Positions 24,412-32,956 of a DNA stretch of 64,000 bases are shown in pieces. Origin of the DNA: Dyella sp. AtDHG13 (GTDB lineage Bacteria; Pseudomonadota; Gammaproteobacteria; Xanthomonadales; Rhodanobacteraceae). The stretch lies in assembly GCF_003201105.1 (NCBI RefSeq), contig NZ_QICJ01000010.1, forward strand, positions 1-64,000, given 5' to 3'. How positions within the stretch are numbered: the stretch's first letter is position 1; each line of letters begins with the position of its first letter. The notes below the pieces were generated by a model. The model saw nothing but the letters and a program-made list of their open reading frames with translations. It had not been told where the DNA came from and did no database searches. A program made the position numbers and the translations under genes.

Positions 24412-26323
24412 AGCTCGCCGCCGAACGGTGCCGCAGCAGCATGCGCACCTTGGTGAGCAAGTCGCCCATGTCGAAGGGCTTGATCAGGACGTTGGTGCGC
24501 TCGTCCACGTAGTCGCGATGGATGAGTTCGCTGTCGACGTAGCCCGTCATCAGGATCACCCGCAGCCGCGGAAAACGCTTGCGCGCCTCGCGGCACAGGT
24601 CGTAGCCATCGAGCTCCGGCAGGTCGATGTCGGAGATCAGCAGATCCCAACTGGGGCAGGCGGCGAGCGTCAGCAGCGCTTCGCGGCCGGTCGCCGCCTC
24701 GAAGACCTGGCAGCCGAGTTGCACCAGCCGGCCGGCCATGGAGCGGCGCACCGTGTCGTCGTTCTCCACGATAAGCACGCGCAGGCCTTCCAGCTCCTGT
24801 TCCGTGGGCTGGGCGGCGCGTTGCTCCGTCGACGGTTCCGTTACTGCGCTGGGGAAATACAGCGACACTCGCGTGCCGCGCCCGACGATGCTCTTGATCT
24901 CCATCGAGCCGCCATGCTGCGCGGTGAAGCCGGAAACCATGGCGAGCCCGAGGCCGGTGCCCTGTCCCTGCGCCTTGGTGGTGAAGAAGGGTTCGCAGGC
25001 GCGGCGAACGGTTTCCTCGTCCATGCCGTGGCCGTTGTCGATCACGCTGATCTCGACCATGGCCGGTGCAGCCGTCGGCCCGTCGTCCGCCGGGCACCTG
25101 CAACTCTTGAGGATCAGCGTGCCCTTGCCCTTCATCGCGTCGCGCGCGTTGATCGCGAGGTTGAGCACCGCGCTCTCCAATTGGCCACTGTCGCAGGCAA
25201 TCGGCGGAAGGTCGGGTTCGATGTCCAGTTGCAGCGAAATGCCGTCGCCGAGCACGCGCGTCAGCACGTCCTTCAGTGATTCGAGCAGCGTGCCGACCGG
25301 CGTGTGATGGTGGCCGCCCTGGCGCCGCGCCATGCCCAGCAGGCGCTGGGTCAGGCCGCCGGCGCGCTTGGCGGCTTCCAGCGCCACGGACAGATACTGC
25401 TCGCTCTTCTCCGGAACGTTTCGCTCCAGGTACACCGAGGCGATCTCCAGCGAACTGATGATGCCCTGCAGCGCGTTGTTGAAATCGTGGGCGATGCCGC
25501 CGGTGAGCTGCCCGATGGCTTCCACTTTCTGCGCATGCGCGATCTGCTCATGGGCCTCGCGCAGGCGTTGCTCCAGGCGATGCTGTTTGGTGACGTCGCG
25601 CACGATGCAGGCGAAGCCCAGCACGTCGCCCTGGCTGTCCTGCACCGCCTCCAGCGTGAGGCAGGCGGGAAACTGGCTGCCGTCGCCGCGCAGCAGTTCG
25701 GTCTCGTACTCGACCCGGCCCGCGCGAGCGGCGCGTTCCAGCAGGCGGGCGGGCTGGTTTCGCTGCCGGTCGTGTTCGGGAAAGAAGATGTCGTAGTGCT
25801 GGCCTTCGATGTCGTCGGGATGGAACAGCGTCATGCGTTGCGCGCCCAGGTTCCAGTCGAGGATCATGCCCTGCTTGTCGAGCATGCAGATGAGGTGATC
25901 GGCGACGGCGTTCACGAACAGACGGAAGCGGCGCTCGCTCTGGCGAAGGCGTTCCTGCGCGTCGCGCGCGCCGCTGCGGTCGCACACGATCACCACCAGG
26001 CCATGAACCCGGTCCTCGAACGATTGCAACGGCTCGACCGTGATCGTGGCGCGGAAGTGCCGGCCTTCGCGCCGGCGCAGATCCACGTCGGTCAACACGC
26101 TCTTGCGGCTTTGCGCGGCGTCGCGCAAGGCGCGCACCAGGGCGTGGCGATGGCTGGCGTCGGGGGCATAGAGTGAGAGGAAGTCGCGTCCGATCAGCTC
26201 CTCGTCACCCGGCGAGCCGAACATCACGCCTTCCATGTTGCACGCGAGTACGCGCCCCCGTGGGCTGAGCAGATAGATCGCGTATTGGCGGTTGTATCCC
26301 CGAATGGCGGGCGGATGTGGCAT
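24410..26323 (-). CDS. PAS hybrid sensor histidine kinase
   Basis: A 637-residue soluble hybrid kinase. Two PAS-type regions (about 10-120, ending GLVVIVCDRSG, and 130-245, ending GFACIVRDVTK) precede HisKA with phospho-acceptor His279 in GGIAHDFNN. The ATPase has NLAINARDAM, VIDNGHGM and FFTTKAQGQGTGLGLAM. A C-terminal receiver (about 513-632) has phospho-acceptor Asp565 in LLISDIDLPELDG and Lys in LIKPFD. The attached receiver implies either intramolecular control or a phosphorelay. There are no membrane segments. It is convergent with an OmpR-type regulator. One of three HDFNN-type kinases in the window. Confidence 0.92.
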   Translation of the reverse strand: MPHPPAIRGYNRQYAIYLLSPRGRVLACNMEGVMFGSPGDEELIGRDFLSLYAPDASHRHALVRALRDAAQSRKSVLTDVDLRRREGRHFRATITVEPLQSFEDRVHGLVVIVCDRSGARDAQERLRQSERRFRLFVNAVADHLICMLDKQGMILDWNLGAQRMTLFHPDDIEGQHYDIFFPEHDRQRNQPARLLERAARAGRVEYETELLRGDGSQFPACLTLEAVQDSQGDVLGFACIVRDVTKQHRLEQRLREAHEQIAHAQKVEAIGQLTGGIAHDFNNALQGIISSLEIASVYLERNVPEKSEQYLSVALEAAKRAGGLTQRLLGMARRQGGHHHTPVGTLLESLKDVLTRVLGDGISLQLDIEPDLPPIACDSGQLESAVLNLAINARDAMKGKGTLILKSCRCPADDGPTAAPAMVEISVIDNGHGMDEETVRRACEPFFTTKAQGQGTGLGLAMVSGFTAQHGGSMEIKSIVGRGTRVSLYFPSAVTEPSTEQRAAQPTEQELEGLRVLIVENDDTVRRSMAGRLVQLGCQVFEAATGREALLTLAACPSWDLLISDIDLPELDGYDLCREARKRFPRLRVILMTGYVDSELIHRDYVDERTNVLIKPFDMGDLLTKVRMLLRHRSAAS

Positions 26324-26502
26324 GTCGACCTATGCCCCGCGTTTTGCACCACATGCGCCGGGCCGGGGCGGAACGGTGATGCCGGCCGGGTGCGGTGGTC
26401 GAACGTGCAAAGGCGCGGGCCTGCTTGGAGAAGTCCCGACCTTGGCTTCTGGTATGTCGTCATCTTGTGAAAGCGGGCGCACAACCTGAACGCACACGGC
26501 GC

Positions 26503-26748
26503 CTATTCGCCGGCTTCCGGTGCGTTCTTCCTGGATCGGCGCTTGGCGATGTCCGCCATGTGGCGGCGATCCTCGCTTACCGCGCTGCCGCCCTTTCGAC
26601 CGGCGGCGCGCGCCTCTTCGCTGCTGAAGCGATGCGCGCGGCCGGCCTGGTGCGCCGCGCGTCCGCCCGCGCTGGACACTTCACGCTGGCGTTCCGGATC
26701 CATCGCGGCGAATCCACGCGGCGGCGACGGCTTGCTGGGATCGGTCAT
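26503..26748 (-). CDS. KGG-repeat stress-induced protein
   Basis: An 81-residue hydrophilic protein starting MTDPSKPSPPRGFAAMDPERQREVSSAGGRAAH. It carries the KGG-type repeats of the stress-induced bacterial acidophilic repeat family (PRGFAAMDPERQREVSSAGG, then FSSEEARAAGRKGGSAVSED). Related proteins such as E. coli YciG/YmdF are RpoS-controlled; their activity is unknown. It is likely cytoplasmic and disordered, and the C-terminus is basic (AKRRSRKN). The start at 26748 has GGAGAG upstream; the frame back to 26850 runs into the antiporter gene and was rejected. It is read from the same strand as, and downstream of, the antiporter. Confidence 0.82.
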   Translation of the reverse strand: MTDPSKPSPPRGFAAMDPERQREVSSAGGRAAHQAGRAHRFSSEEARAAGRKGGSAVSEDRRHMADIAKRRSRKNAPEAGE

Positions 26749-26803
26749 AAGGCTCTCCAACGAAGGGTGTACTGAAGGAGGGCAACATTCATGCCATCGC
26801 CAT

Positions 26804-28156
26804 TCATTCGCGCCGATGCGTTTTCGCACGGCGCGCGATACGCGCGGCACGCCAAGCCATGATGGGCTGCGTGCTCATGCCATGCAGCGTCACGCTGACC
26901 ACCACCAGGGTAACTACCCATTGCGCGAGCTGCGTGGCCGCGGCGCGATCCAGCCCGTGCGTGGCCGCATACACGACGTAGTAGAGGCTGCCGATGCCGC
27001 GAATGCCCAGCCAGCCGAGAATGACGCGCCTGGCGCGCGGCAGGCCGCATTGCGTGGTCGATACGAACACCGACAGCGGCCGTATGACGAAGAACAGGAT
27101 GAAGGCCAGCACCAGGCCCTCGACACTGAAGTACGTCGCGAAGGCCACGCCAAGCAACACGATCAGGCAGGCGGCGATGATTCTTTCCAGCGTGTCGCCC
27201 AGCGTGAGCGCATCCGACACGACCAGGCCGATGGACGTGGCGGGCTCCGCCACCTGTTCCGGCTCGCGCCTGTGTGGATTGACCAGCACCTCGGCAGGCG
27301 GATGGATGGGTTGCTCCGGCGCCTGCGGGCTGGGATGGCGCGACACAATGCGCCACTCCGTGTGGCGCAGTCCCAGACCCGCCGCGAAGGCGGCAAGAAA
27401 TGCCGATGCGTGCAAATATTGCGCGATCGCATAGGTGAGCACGAGCAGCGATAGCGCGAGCAGATCGCTCGGCGCGGTGTCCTGGCTCATCGCCCGCAGG
27501 CGAACGGCCATGCTGCCGAGCAGGCGGCCCAGGCCGTAGCCGATCAGCACGCCCGCGGGGATAGCCCACACGACATCGGGCAGCAGCCAGTGCGAGAGCA
27601 GTTTCATGTCGCCCGGCGCCGTATGCATCAGGGCGAGGCCGAGCAGGAGCAAGGGCAGGGCGGCGCCGTCGTTGATGCCCGCCTCGCCGGAAAGCGTCAC
27701 GCGCAGCGCATCGTCGTCCGCCGCGTCGCCAACGGAAACGAGGCTGGCGAGCACGGGATCGGTGGGCGCCACGGCCGCGCCCAGCACCAGGGCCATCGGC
27801 CACGATGCGCCGAGCAGGTAATGCGCGACCGCCGCGGTGAGTGCAATCGTCAGCACCATGGCGGGTACCGCCAGGCGCAGCGCCGCTTGCCACGGCGCGC
27901 CGTGCCAGAGCACGCGCAGCTTCAGGCCGCCGATGAACAGCGACACCACCAGGGCAGCTTCCGCCACGCGCTCCACGAAGCGCGCGTGCTCCACCAGGTC
28001 GATCGACGCCGCATTCGCCACCCACGGGCCAATGAGCACGCCCGCGGCCGCGTAGAGCGCGAACGGCGTAAGCGGCGTCCTGCGCATCCATCCGCCCACC
28101 AGTGACGTGGGCAGCAGCAGGACGCCCGCGAGAAGTAGCCATGCGGTGATGCTCAC
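26804..28156 (-). CDS. CPA1-type cation:proton antiporter
   Basis: A 450-residue polytopic inner-membrane protein with about 12 hydrophobic segments. The antiporter core includes VLGAAVAPTDPVLASLV, the APTDP motif of CPA1 Na+/H+ exchangers, and GEAGINDGAALPLLLLGL, the SGESLLNDGxA-type motif carrying the transport-site Asp. A hydrophilic loop near residue 300 (HRREPEQVAEP) separates the two halves. It exchanges Na+ or K+ for protons across the inner membrane for pH and salt homeostasis; the ion cannot be fixed from sequence. It lies upstream of the KGG gene and divergent from the glycine-zipper gene at 28352. Confidence 0.9.
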   Translation of the reverse strand: MSITAWLLLAGVLLLPTSLVGGWMRRTPLTPFALYAAAGVLIGPWVANAASIDLVEHARFVERVAEAALVVSLFIGGLKLRVLWHGAPWQAALRLAVPAMVLTIALTAAVAHYLLGASWPMALVLGAAVAPTDPVLASLVSVGDAADDDALRVTLSGEAGINDGAALPLLLLGLALMHTAPGDMKLLSHWLLPDVVWAIPAGVLIGYGLGRLLGSMAVRLRAMSQDTAPSDLLALSLLVLTYAIAQYLHASAFLAAFAAGLGLRHTEWRIVSRHPSPQAPEQPIHPPAEVLVNPHRREPEQVAEPATSIGLVVSDALTLGDTLERIIAACLIVLLGVAFATYFSVEGLVLAFILFFVIRPLSVFVSTTQCGLPRARRVILGWLGIRGIGSLYYVVYAATHGLDRAAATQLAQWVVTLVVVSVTLHGMSTQPIMAWRAARIARRAKTHRRE

Positions 28157-28351
28157 GTTGCCACCTCGTTGTCCGCGCGTATTCGCCAGCCGTGCAAATC
28201 ACGCTGCCATCGCAGCCGTTCCCGACAAGTGATGGCAAGGCGTTGGCGGTGTATAGGCGGCGTGCGGATGGCGTGGATCGACATAACCTTGCCGAACGCT
28301 TGACTTCGGCGCGTCTAGCCTGCGCCCCATCGTTTCGATCTGGGCCTGGTT

Positions 28352-28849
28352 ATGAAGACGCGACATGTGTACAGCGCGCCCGATCTCGCGGCGGCACGAT
28401 CCGCCATGGATGCCGCGCGACGCGCCGGCGTGGACAACGACGCGATCTCGCTCATCGCGCGTTCGGACATCGAACTGGAAACCGTCCCCGACGAACGCAA
28501 GGTGGTCGAGGGCGATTTCTATCCCGCCGCCATTCGTGGCGTCACGGGTGGCGCGGTGGTCGGCCTGCTTGCGGGCCTGGTCGCGGTGGCGGTGCCGCCA
28601 CTGGGGCTCACGCTGGCGGGCGTCGGCATGACTACGCTCGCGGGTGCGGCGGTGGGTGGCTGGGCCACGGCCTTGGCTGGCTCGGCGGTGCCCGACCCGG
28701 TGCGTCGCGAGTTCGAGGGCGAGATCGAGCAGGGCCGCATCCTGGTCGTGCTCGATGCGGAGAAAAACGTGCTCGAACGCGCCGACGCAGCCGTGCAACA
28801 GGCCGGCGTGCGTCGCATGCCGTTCGACAAGCCCACGGTGATGACCTGA
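28352..28849 (+). CDS. Glycine-zipper stress protein, YflT/DUF1269-like
   Basis: A 165-residue protein with a beta-alpha N-terminus (MKTRHVYSAPDLAAARSAMDAARRAGVDNDAISLIAR), a Gly/Ala-rich membrane hairpin at about 65-110 (GVTGGAVVGLLAGLVAVAVPPLG, then AGAAVGGWATALAGSAVP) and a second beta-alpha unit (EIEQGRILVVLDAEKNVLERA). It shares this plan with the protein at 16506. The function is unknown; the architecture suggests a membrane-associated stress protein. The next gene begins 23 nt downstream. Confidence 0.78.
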   Translation: MKTRHVYSAPDLAAARSAMDAARRAGVDNDAISLIARSDIELETVPDERKVVEGDFYPAAIRGVTGGAVVGLLAGLVAVAVPPLGLTLAGVGMTTLAGAAVGGWATALAGSAVPDPVRREFEGEIEQGRILVVLDAEKNVLERADAAVQQAGVRRMPFDKPTVMT

Positions 28850-28872
28850 CCCACGCAGCGGACCGAACAGAC

Positions 28873-29067
28873 ATGACGCCCTTGGACAAACCACTACGAC
28901 GCCAGGTCACCATCGAAGGCAAGACCTATACGTTGGTGCTCGATGCCCTCGGCCTGAAGCTGATGCCGCGCGGCCACCGCAAGGGCCAGGAGCTGTCGTG
29001 GAAAGACATCGCCAGCGGCGACGCCGCCATCGCCTCGGCGCTTCGCGCCTCGGTTCGGCACGACTAG
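28873..29067 (+). CDS. Small hypothetical protein
   Basis: A 64-residue protein (MTPLDKPLRRQVTIEGKTYTLVLDALGLKLMPRGHRKGQELSWKDI...). It reads as a small beta domain, VTIEGKTYTLVLDALGLKLMPRG, followed by a helix, and has no signal peptide. I do not recognise the family. It is co-oriented with and 23 nt after the glycine-zipper gene, and convergent with the BON protein gene. Confidence 0.6.
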   Translation: MTPLDKPLRRQVTIEGKTYTLVLDALGLKLMPRGHRKGQELSWKDIASGDAAIASALRASVRHD

Positions 29068-29098
29068 CCCTGAGCACTCGCGTTGCGCGGCCGATCCC

Positions 29099-29890
29099 TC
29101 ATCCATTGATCGGCTCGTCGGGATACTTCTCGCGCGGGTTCGGCGAATCGGCGCCGGGGCGGTCCACGGCCATCAGGCGGTCGAGCCGGATATGGTTCTC
29201 CACGTCCTGCACGCCGCTGGCATGCGCGGCGCAGTCTTCGGCCAGGTACTTCATGTAGCGTTCGCCCACCGTGCCTTCCAGCGTGACGATGCCGTCCTGT
29301 ACGCTGACTTCCAGCCGGCTCGCGTCGAGCCACGGATCGAGCATCAGCGCTTCGCAGATATCGTCGCGAATGCGTTCGTCGGAACGACGATAGCCCTTGG
29401 GCCCCTTGCCCAGGTGCGGCCCCTGGCCCATGCGCGTGGAAGGACGCGACGTGGCATCGGCCGGCCGGCCATAGCTCATGGCGGGGCCGCGGCCCTGTCG
29501 CATGGAGCGCGGACCGGCGTCGCCCTGGCCCTGACCATAGCCGGCGTAGCCTTGCGCATAGCCGCTGGTTTCGTCCTCGTCCACGTCGGGGCCAAACGTG
29601 TTGTCGTCGCTGCGGAAGGAAGGGTAGCCGCGCGAACGGAAGGGATCGTCGTTCCACGATGATCCGGCACGCGGTCCGCGCCGTCCCTGGTTTTCGTTCA
29701 TGCCCTGGAACGGGCGCGACGGCTGGCGAAACAGGCGCGACTGGTCCCACGCGCTCACGTCTCGCCGGGTTCCTTCGTCGCGTTCACGCATGCCGCCTCG
29801 TCGCGGGGTATCTCTCCAGGGCGGGGCGTAACCCGAGGTATCGCTGGCGTAGACGTCGTCGTAGTCAGAGGGCCAGGTATCGCGATTCAT
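29099..29890 (-). CDS. BON-domain protein with long disordered N-terminus
   Basis: A 263-residue protein. Residues 1-165 are hydrophilic, rich in Gly, Arg, Asp, Ser and Tyr (DDVYASDTSGYAPPWRDTPRRGG, YAQGYAGYGQGQGD), with no signal peptide. The C-terminal part holds one BON domain (RSDERIRDDICEALMLDPWLDASRLEVSVQDGIVTLEGTVGERYMKYLAEDCA). The RSDERI..D.....L....DAS.I.V.V.dG.V.L.GTV signature is common in a Proteobacterial group of cytoplasmic BON proteins with similar disordered arms, whose role is not established. The start at 29890 has GGAGAA upstream. It is divergent from the fusion gene at 30129. Confidence 0.85.
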   Translation of the reverse strand: MNRDTWPSDYDDVYASDTSGYAPPWRDTPRRGGMRERDEGTRRDVSAWDQSRLFRQPSRPFQGMNENQGRRGPRAGSSWNDDPFRSRGYPSFRSDDNTFGPDVDEDETSGYAQGYAGYGQGQGDAGPRSMRQGRGPAMSYGRPADATSRPSTRMGQGPHLGKGPKGYRRSDERIRDDICEALMLDPWLDASRLEVSVQDGIVTLEGTVGERYMKYLAEDCAAHASGVQDVENHIRLDRLMAVDRPGADSPNPREKYPDEPING

Positions 29891-29989
29891 GACGATTCTC
29901 CACACGGCAGACAAGGGTGATGAAAGCGAGCAAACCCTGTGCCACGCCCTTGCGCGGCGCACGCGCACGGCGAGCGTTCCGTTACGGCG

Positions 29990-30004
29990 GCAATAATTGC
30001 CGAT
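29990..30004. promoter_or_regulatory. Perfect 15-bp palindrome, possible operator
   Basis: CGGCAATAATTGCCG is a perfect 7+1+7 palindrome in the 238-nt region between two divergent genes (BON protein and methyltransferase/esterase fusion). A second inverted repeat GAACGC-11nt-GCGTTC occupies 30083-30105, ending 24 nt before the ATG at 30129. Both have the size of dimeric repressor sites. No regulator is identified, and chance occurrence in GC-rich DNA is possible. Confidence 0.3.
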
Positions 30005-30128
30005 GGCGGCAGCTCTTTCCGCCGCACCGTGCCTGAAGCGAGACGCGACCTTGCCATGAGGTTGATGGCACGCACACGCCGCGAACGCTATTACTGGTGG
30101 CGTTCAGACTTGGGAATCTGTCATCGCC

Positions 30129-32096
30129 ATGAACAGCCCCGCACGCGAAGCCATGGTGGATCGCGACATCGTCCGTCGTGGCATCCGGCATCCCCGCGTG
30201 CTCAATGCCATGCGCCGCGTGGACCGCTCGCGCTTCGTGCCCGACATGCTGCGCGACCGTGCGTACGACGATACGGCGCTCGCCATCGGGCACGGACAGA
30301 CCATCTCGCAGCCCTATGTGGTCGCGCTGATGGCGGAAGCGGCCTACGTGACCGCCGAGGACCGCGTGCTGGAGGTCGGCACGGGTTCGGGCTATGGCGC
30401 CGCCATCCTGGGCGAACTCGCCGCGCGCGTGGATACCATCGAGCGCATTCCCGAACTCGCCGCGCAAGCCAGCGAGCGACTGCGCCACGCCGGCTATCGC
30501 AACGTGCATTGCCACCAGGGCGACGGCACGCTAGGCGATGAGCGGCACGCGCCCTTCGACGTGATCATTTCCACGGCGGCCGGCCCTGGCATACCGATGT
30601 CATGGCAGGAGCAGCTGTCCATCGGCGGGCGCGTGGTGATGCCCATCGGCGACCGCGCGGGAACGCAGCGATTGGTGCGATTGACCCGCCGCACCGAAAA
30701 CACCTACGACGAGGAGGACCTGGGCGCGGTGCGGTTCGTGCCCCTGATCGGCGAGCATGCGTGGCCGAACGAAGGCGAGCGCGCGGTGCCTGGGCAATCG
30801 GCCCTGTCGGCGCTTATCGCGAGCCACGCGGTGCGCTTGCCGGATCCGTGGCGTGGCGAGTTCGGCGTCGCATTCGACCGCTTCGCCGACGCGGACGTGA
30901 TCCTGCTGGGCGAGTCCACGCACGGCACGTCGGAGTTCTATCGGGCCCGTGCCTCCATCACGCGCCGGCTGGTGGAGGCGCATGGCTTCAGCATCATCGC
31001 CGTGGAGGCCGACTGGCCGGACGCCAGCGTGATCAACCGCTACATCCTCGGCCAGGAGCCGCGGGGCGAGCCCGCCGTGCCGTTCGCGCGCTTTCCGTCG
31101 TGGATGTGGCGCAACGAGGAGATGTCCGAGCTGGTGCGCTGGCTGCGCGCCTACAACGCCACCGTTCCTTCGGCCAGGCGCGTGCAGTTCCGCGGGCTCG
31201 ACATCTACAGCCTGCATGCCTCGATCGACGAGGTGCTGCGCTATCTCGATGCGCACGATGCCCAGGCCGCGGCCGAGGCGCGGCAGCGCTACGACTGTCT
31301 CGCGCCGTGGCAGGGGTCGCCCGCGCGCTACGGCAGCGCCGTGCAGCAAGGCGCGCACGTGGCCTGCGAAGCGCAGGTGGTGGCGCAGCTCGAAAGCCTG
31401 CTGAGCCGGCGCATGCAGGCGACCGGCACCGACGACGCCGGCCTGTTCGAGGCCACCGAGAACGCCCGCGTCATCGCCGCGGCCGAGCGTTATTACCGCG
31501 CCGTCTATCGCGCGTCGGCGGAGAGCTGGAACCTTCGCGACACGCATATGTTCGAGACGCTCGACCGCCTGCGCCGCGCGTTGCCGCCACCGGCCAAGGC
31601 GGTCGTGTGGGCGCACAACTCGCACGTGGGCGACGCGCGCGCCACCGCCATGGCCCACGAACGGGGCGAACACAACCTGGGCCAGCTGTGCCGGCAGCGC
31701 TACGGCGAGCGCTGCGTGGCCATCGGTTTCGGCACGCACCAGGGGCACGTGGCGGCGGCATCAGCCTGGGGCGCGGAGCTTGAGATCAAGCCGCTTGCTC
31801 CGTCCATCGCGGAGTCGCATGAGCATCACATGCATGGCACGGGCATCGGCCGCTTTCTGCTGGATCTGCGTCCAGGACAGAACCCAGCCTTGAAAACCGC
31901 GCTGGACGAAGATCGGCCGGAGCGCTTCGTCGGCGTGATCTATCACCCGGAGACCGAGCGGCGCTCGCACTACATGCGGGCGCGCCTGGCGAGCCAGTTC
32001 GATGCGTGGGTCTGGCTGGACCGCACCGGCCCGGTGCAGGCGCTGCCCGCGGTGGAAGGACAAGGTGAAGACGATCTGTTTCCGTTCGCGGTGTAG
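30129..32096 (+). CDS. Fusion: protein-L-isoaspartate methyltransferase plus erythromycin esterase-like domain
   Basis: A 655-residue two-domain protein. Residues 1-210 are a protein-L-isoaspartate O-methyltransferase: GHGQTISQPYVVALM (Ser60) and the SAM site VLEVGTGSGYG at 80-90, DVIISTAAGP near 144. Residues about 228-640 are an erythromycin-esterase-like hydrolase: LLGESTHGTSEFYRARA at 259-275, IAVEADWPDA near 290, and VVWAHNSHVGDARATAM later, holding the conserved Glu and His residues of the EreA/SucC fold. The first domain repairs isomerised aspartates in aged protein with SAM; the second belongs to a hydrolase superfamily of mostly unknown substrates, only a few of which open macrolides. 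The reading frame runs through without a break. Esterase activity on macrolides should not be assumed. Confidence 0.88.
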   Translation: MNSPAREAMVDRDIVRRGIRHPRVLNAMRRVDRSRFVPDMLRDRAYDDTALAIGHGQTISQPYVVALMAEAAYVTAEDRVLEVGTGSGYGAAILGELAARVDTIERIPELAAQASERLRHAGYRNVHCHQGDGTLGDERHAPFDVIISTAAGPGIPMSWQEQLSIGGRVVMPIGDRAGTQRLVRLTRRTENTYDEEDLGAVRFVPLIGEHAWPNEGERAVPGQSALSALIASHAVRLPDPWRGEFGVAFDRFADADVILLGESTHGTSEFYRARASITRRLVEAHGFSIIAVEADWPDASVINRYILGQEPRGEPAVPFARFPSWMWRNEEMSELVRWLRAYNATVPSARRVQFRGLDIYSLHASIDEVLRYLDAHDAQAAAEARQRYDCLAPWQGSPARYGSAVQQGAHVACEAQVVAQLESLLSRRMQATGTDDAGLFEATENARVIAAAERYYRAVYRASAESWNLRDTHMFETLDRLRRALPPPAKAVVWAHNSHVGDARATAMAHERGEHNLGQLCRQRYGERCVAIGFGTHQGHVAAASAWGAELEIKPLAPSIAESHEHHMHGTGIGRFLLDLRPGQNPALKTALDEDRPERFVGVIYHPETERRSHYMRARLASQFDAWVWLDRTGPVQALPAVEGQGEDDLFPFAV

Positions 32097-32112
32097 TGCT
32101 GTGCAGGCTGGC

Positions 32113-32304
32113 TCAGGGCGACTTCGCCTGTTGCTCCGTGCCGTCCTCCAGCGTCGACCGGCACGCATCATGGCCGCACTTGCATACCGGATCGGTGAGG
32201 TTGTCGTCCCAGGCCTCTTTGCAATAGCCGCTGCAGAACGCGCCTTGTTCGGCCACCTCGCATTGGCAGGGCCGGTGCTGGCAAGTGATGTTGGTATGGA
32301 CCAT
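32113..32304 (-). CDS. Metallothionein-like Cys-rich protein
   Basis: A 63-residue protein with eight cysteines and several histidines: ITCQHRPCQCEV, GAFCSGYC, then DPVCKCGHDACRS. The order C-x4-C-x-C, C-x3-C, C-x-C-x4-C matches the bacterial SmtA/BmtA metallothionein plan, which wraps a Zn4 cluster around a small zinc-finger-like fold. It would buffer or sequester zinc, cadmium or copper in the cytoplasm. The start at 32304 has GGGAGAG upstream; the frame back to 32370 adds 22 unrelated residues. It is convergent with the fusion gene, 16 nt from its stop. Confidence 0.75.
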   Translation of the reverse strand: MVHTNITCQHRPCQCEVAEQGAFCSGYCKEAWDDNLTDPVCKCGHDACRSTLEDGTEQQAKSP

Positions 32305-32428
32305 GGCGCTCTCCCGTGGAGTGAATGTGGAGAAAAAGTGGCATGGCCGGCGGCCACGGAAGGTCGACAAATGCGTTGCGGCGCGTGATCGGACTCAACC
32401 GTCAGGCGCCGTAGCCGAGGACACCGTA

Positions 32429-32905
32429 ATGAACAACGAACTCGACATAGCCCATCTCAATCGCCTGGTCGAAGCTTTGATCGACAGCATGCTCAGCTAC
32501 GCCAATGCCGCCGACGCCGTGCGGGACGATGCGTACAAGGAGTTCTTCAGCAACCGCAGCGGCGAGCGCGGCAAGGGCGTGGCCATGCTGCAGGCACAGG
32601 TCAAGGCGCTGGGCGGCGTGCCCGCCGACGAAGGAACGCTGCGCGGTTCCGTGCGACGCCTTTTCCTCGATCTGCCCAGCGCGTGGAAGCGCGGCATGGC
32701 AGCCGTCGAGGAGGAAATGGAGCGCGGCGAGAACCACATCCGCATCATGTTCGAGGCAGCGTTCAACGACAAGCAGCTGTCGCCTTCGACGCTGGTGTGC
32801 CTGCAGCAAGTGCACCGTCTCATCGAACTGGGGCGCGAGGACCTGGAACGCTTGCATCAAGCAGACTCATCCACGGCGCCACATCGCGATATTGACACCC
32901 CGTAA
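32429..32905 (+). CDS. PA2169/DUF2383 family four-helix-bundle protein
   Basis: A 158-residue cytoplasmic helical protein. The DUF2383 features are ELDIAHLNRLVEALIDSMLSYANAADAV at the start, ERGKGVAMLQAQVKALGG in the middle and EEEMERGENHIRIMFEAAF with a Glu/His-rich helix typical of the ferritin-like PA2169 group. Metal binding is possible; the function is unknown. The start at 32429 is backed by GAGGACAC seven bases upstream. It is paralogous to the protein at 45904 (shared ERGE(D/N)HI and four-helix plan). Confidence 0.85.
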   Translation: MNNELDIAHLNRLVEALIDSMLSYANAADAVRDDAYKEFFSNRSGERGKGVAMLQAQVKALGGVPADEGTLRGSVRRLFLDLPSAWKRGMAAVEEEMERGENHIRIMFEAAFNDKQLSPSTLVCLQQVHRLIELGREDLERLHQADSSTAPHRDIDTP

Positions 32906-32956
32906 CGCCCGGTTGCCGAAGAATGGCCTTCGGCTCGAACGAAGCGGGAGACGAAC

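Noticed and set aside
30800-32096. Macrolide resistance gene
   Set aside because: The erythromycin-esterase-like fold is broad and the domain is fused to a protein repair enzyme, so resistance is not supported.
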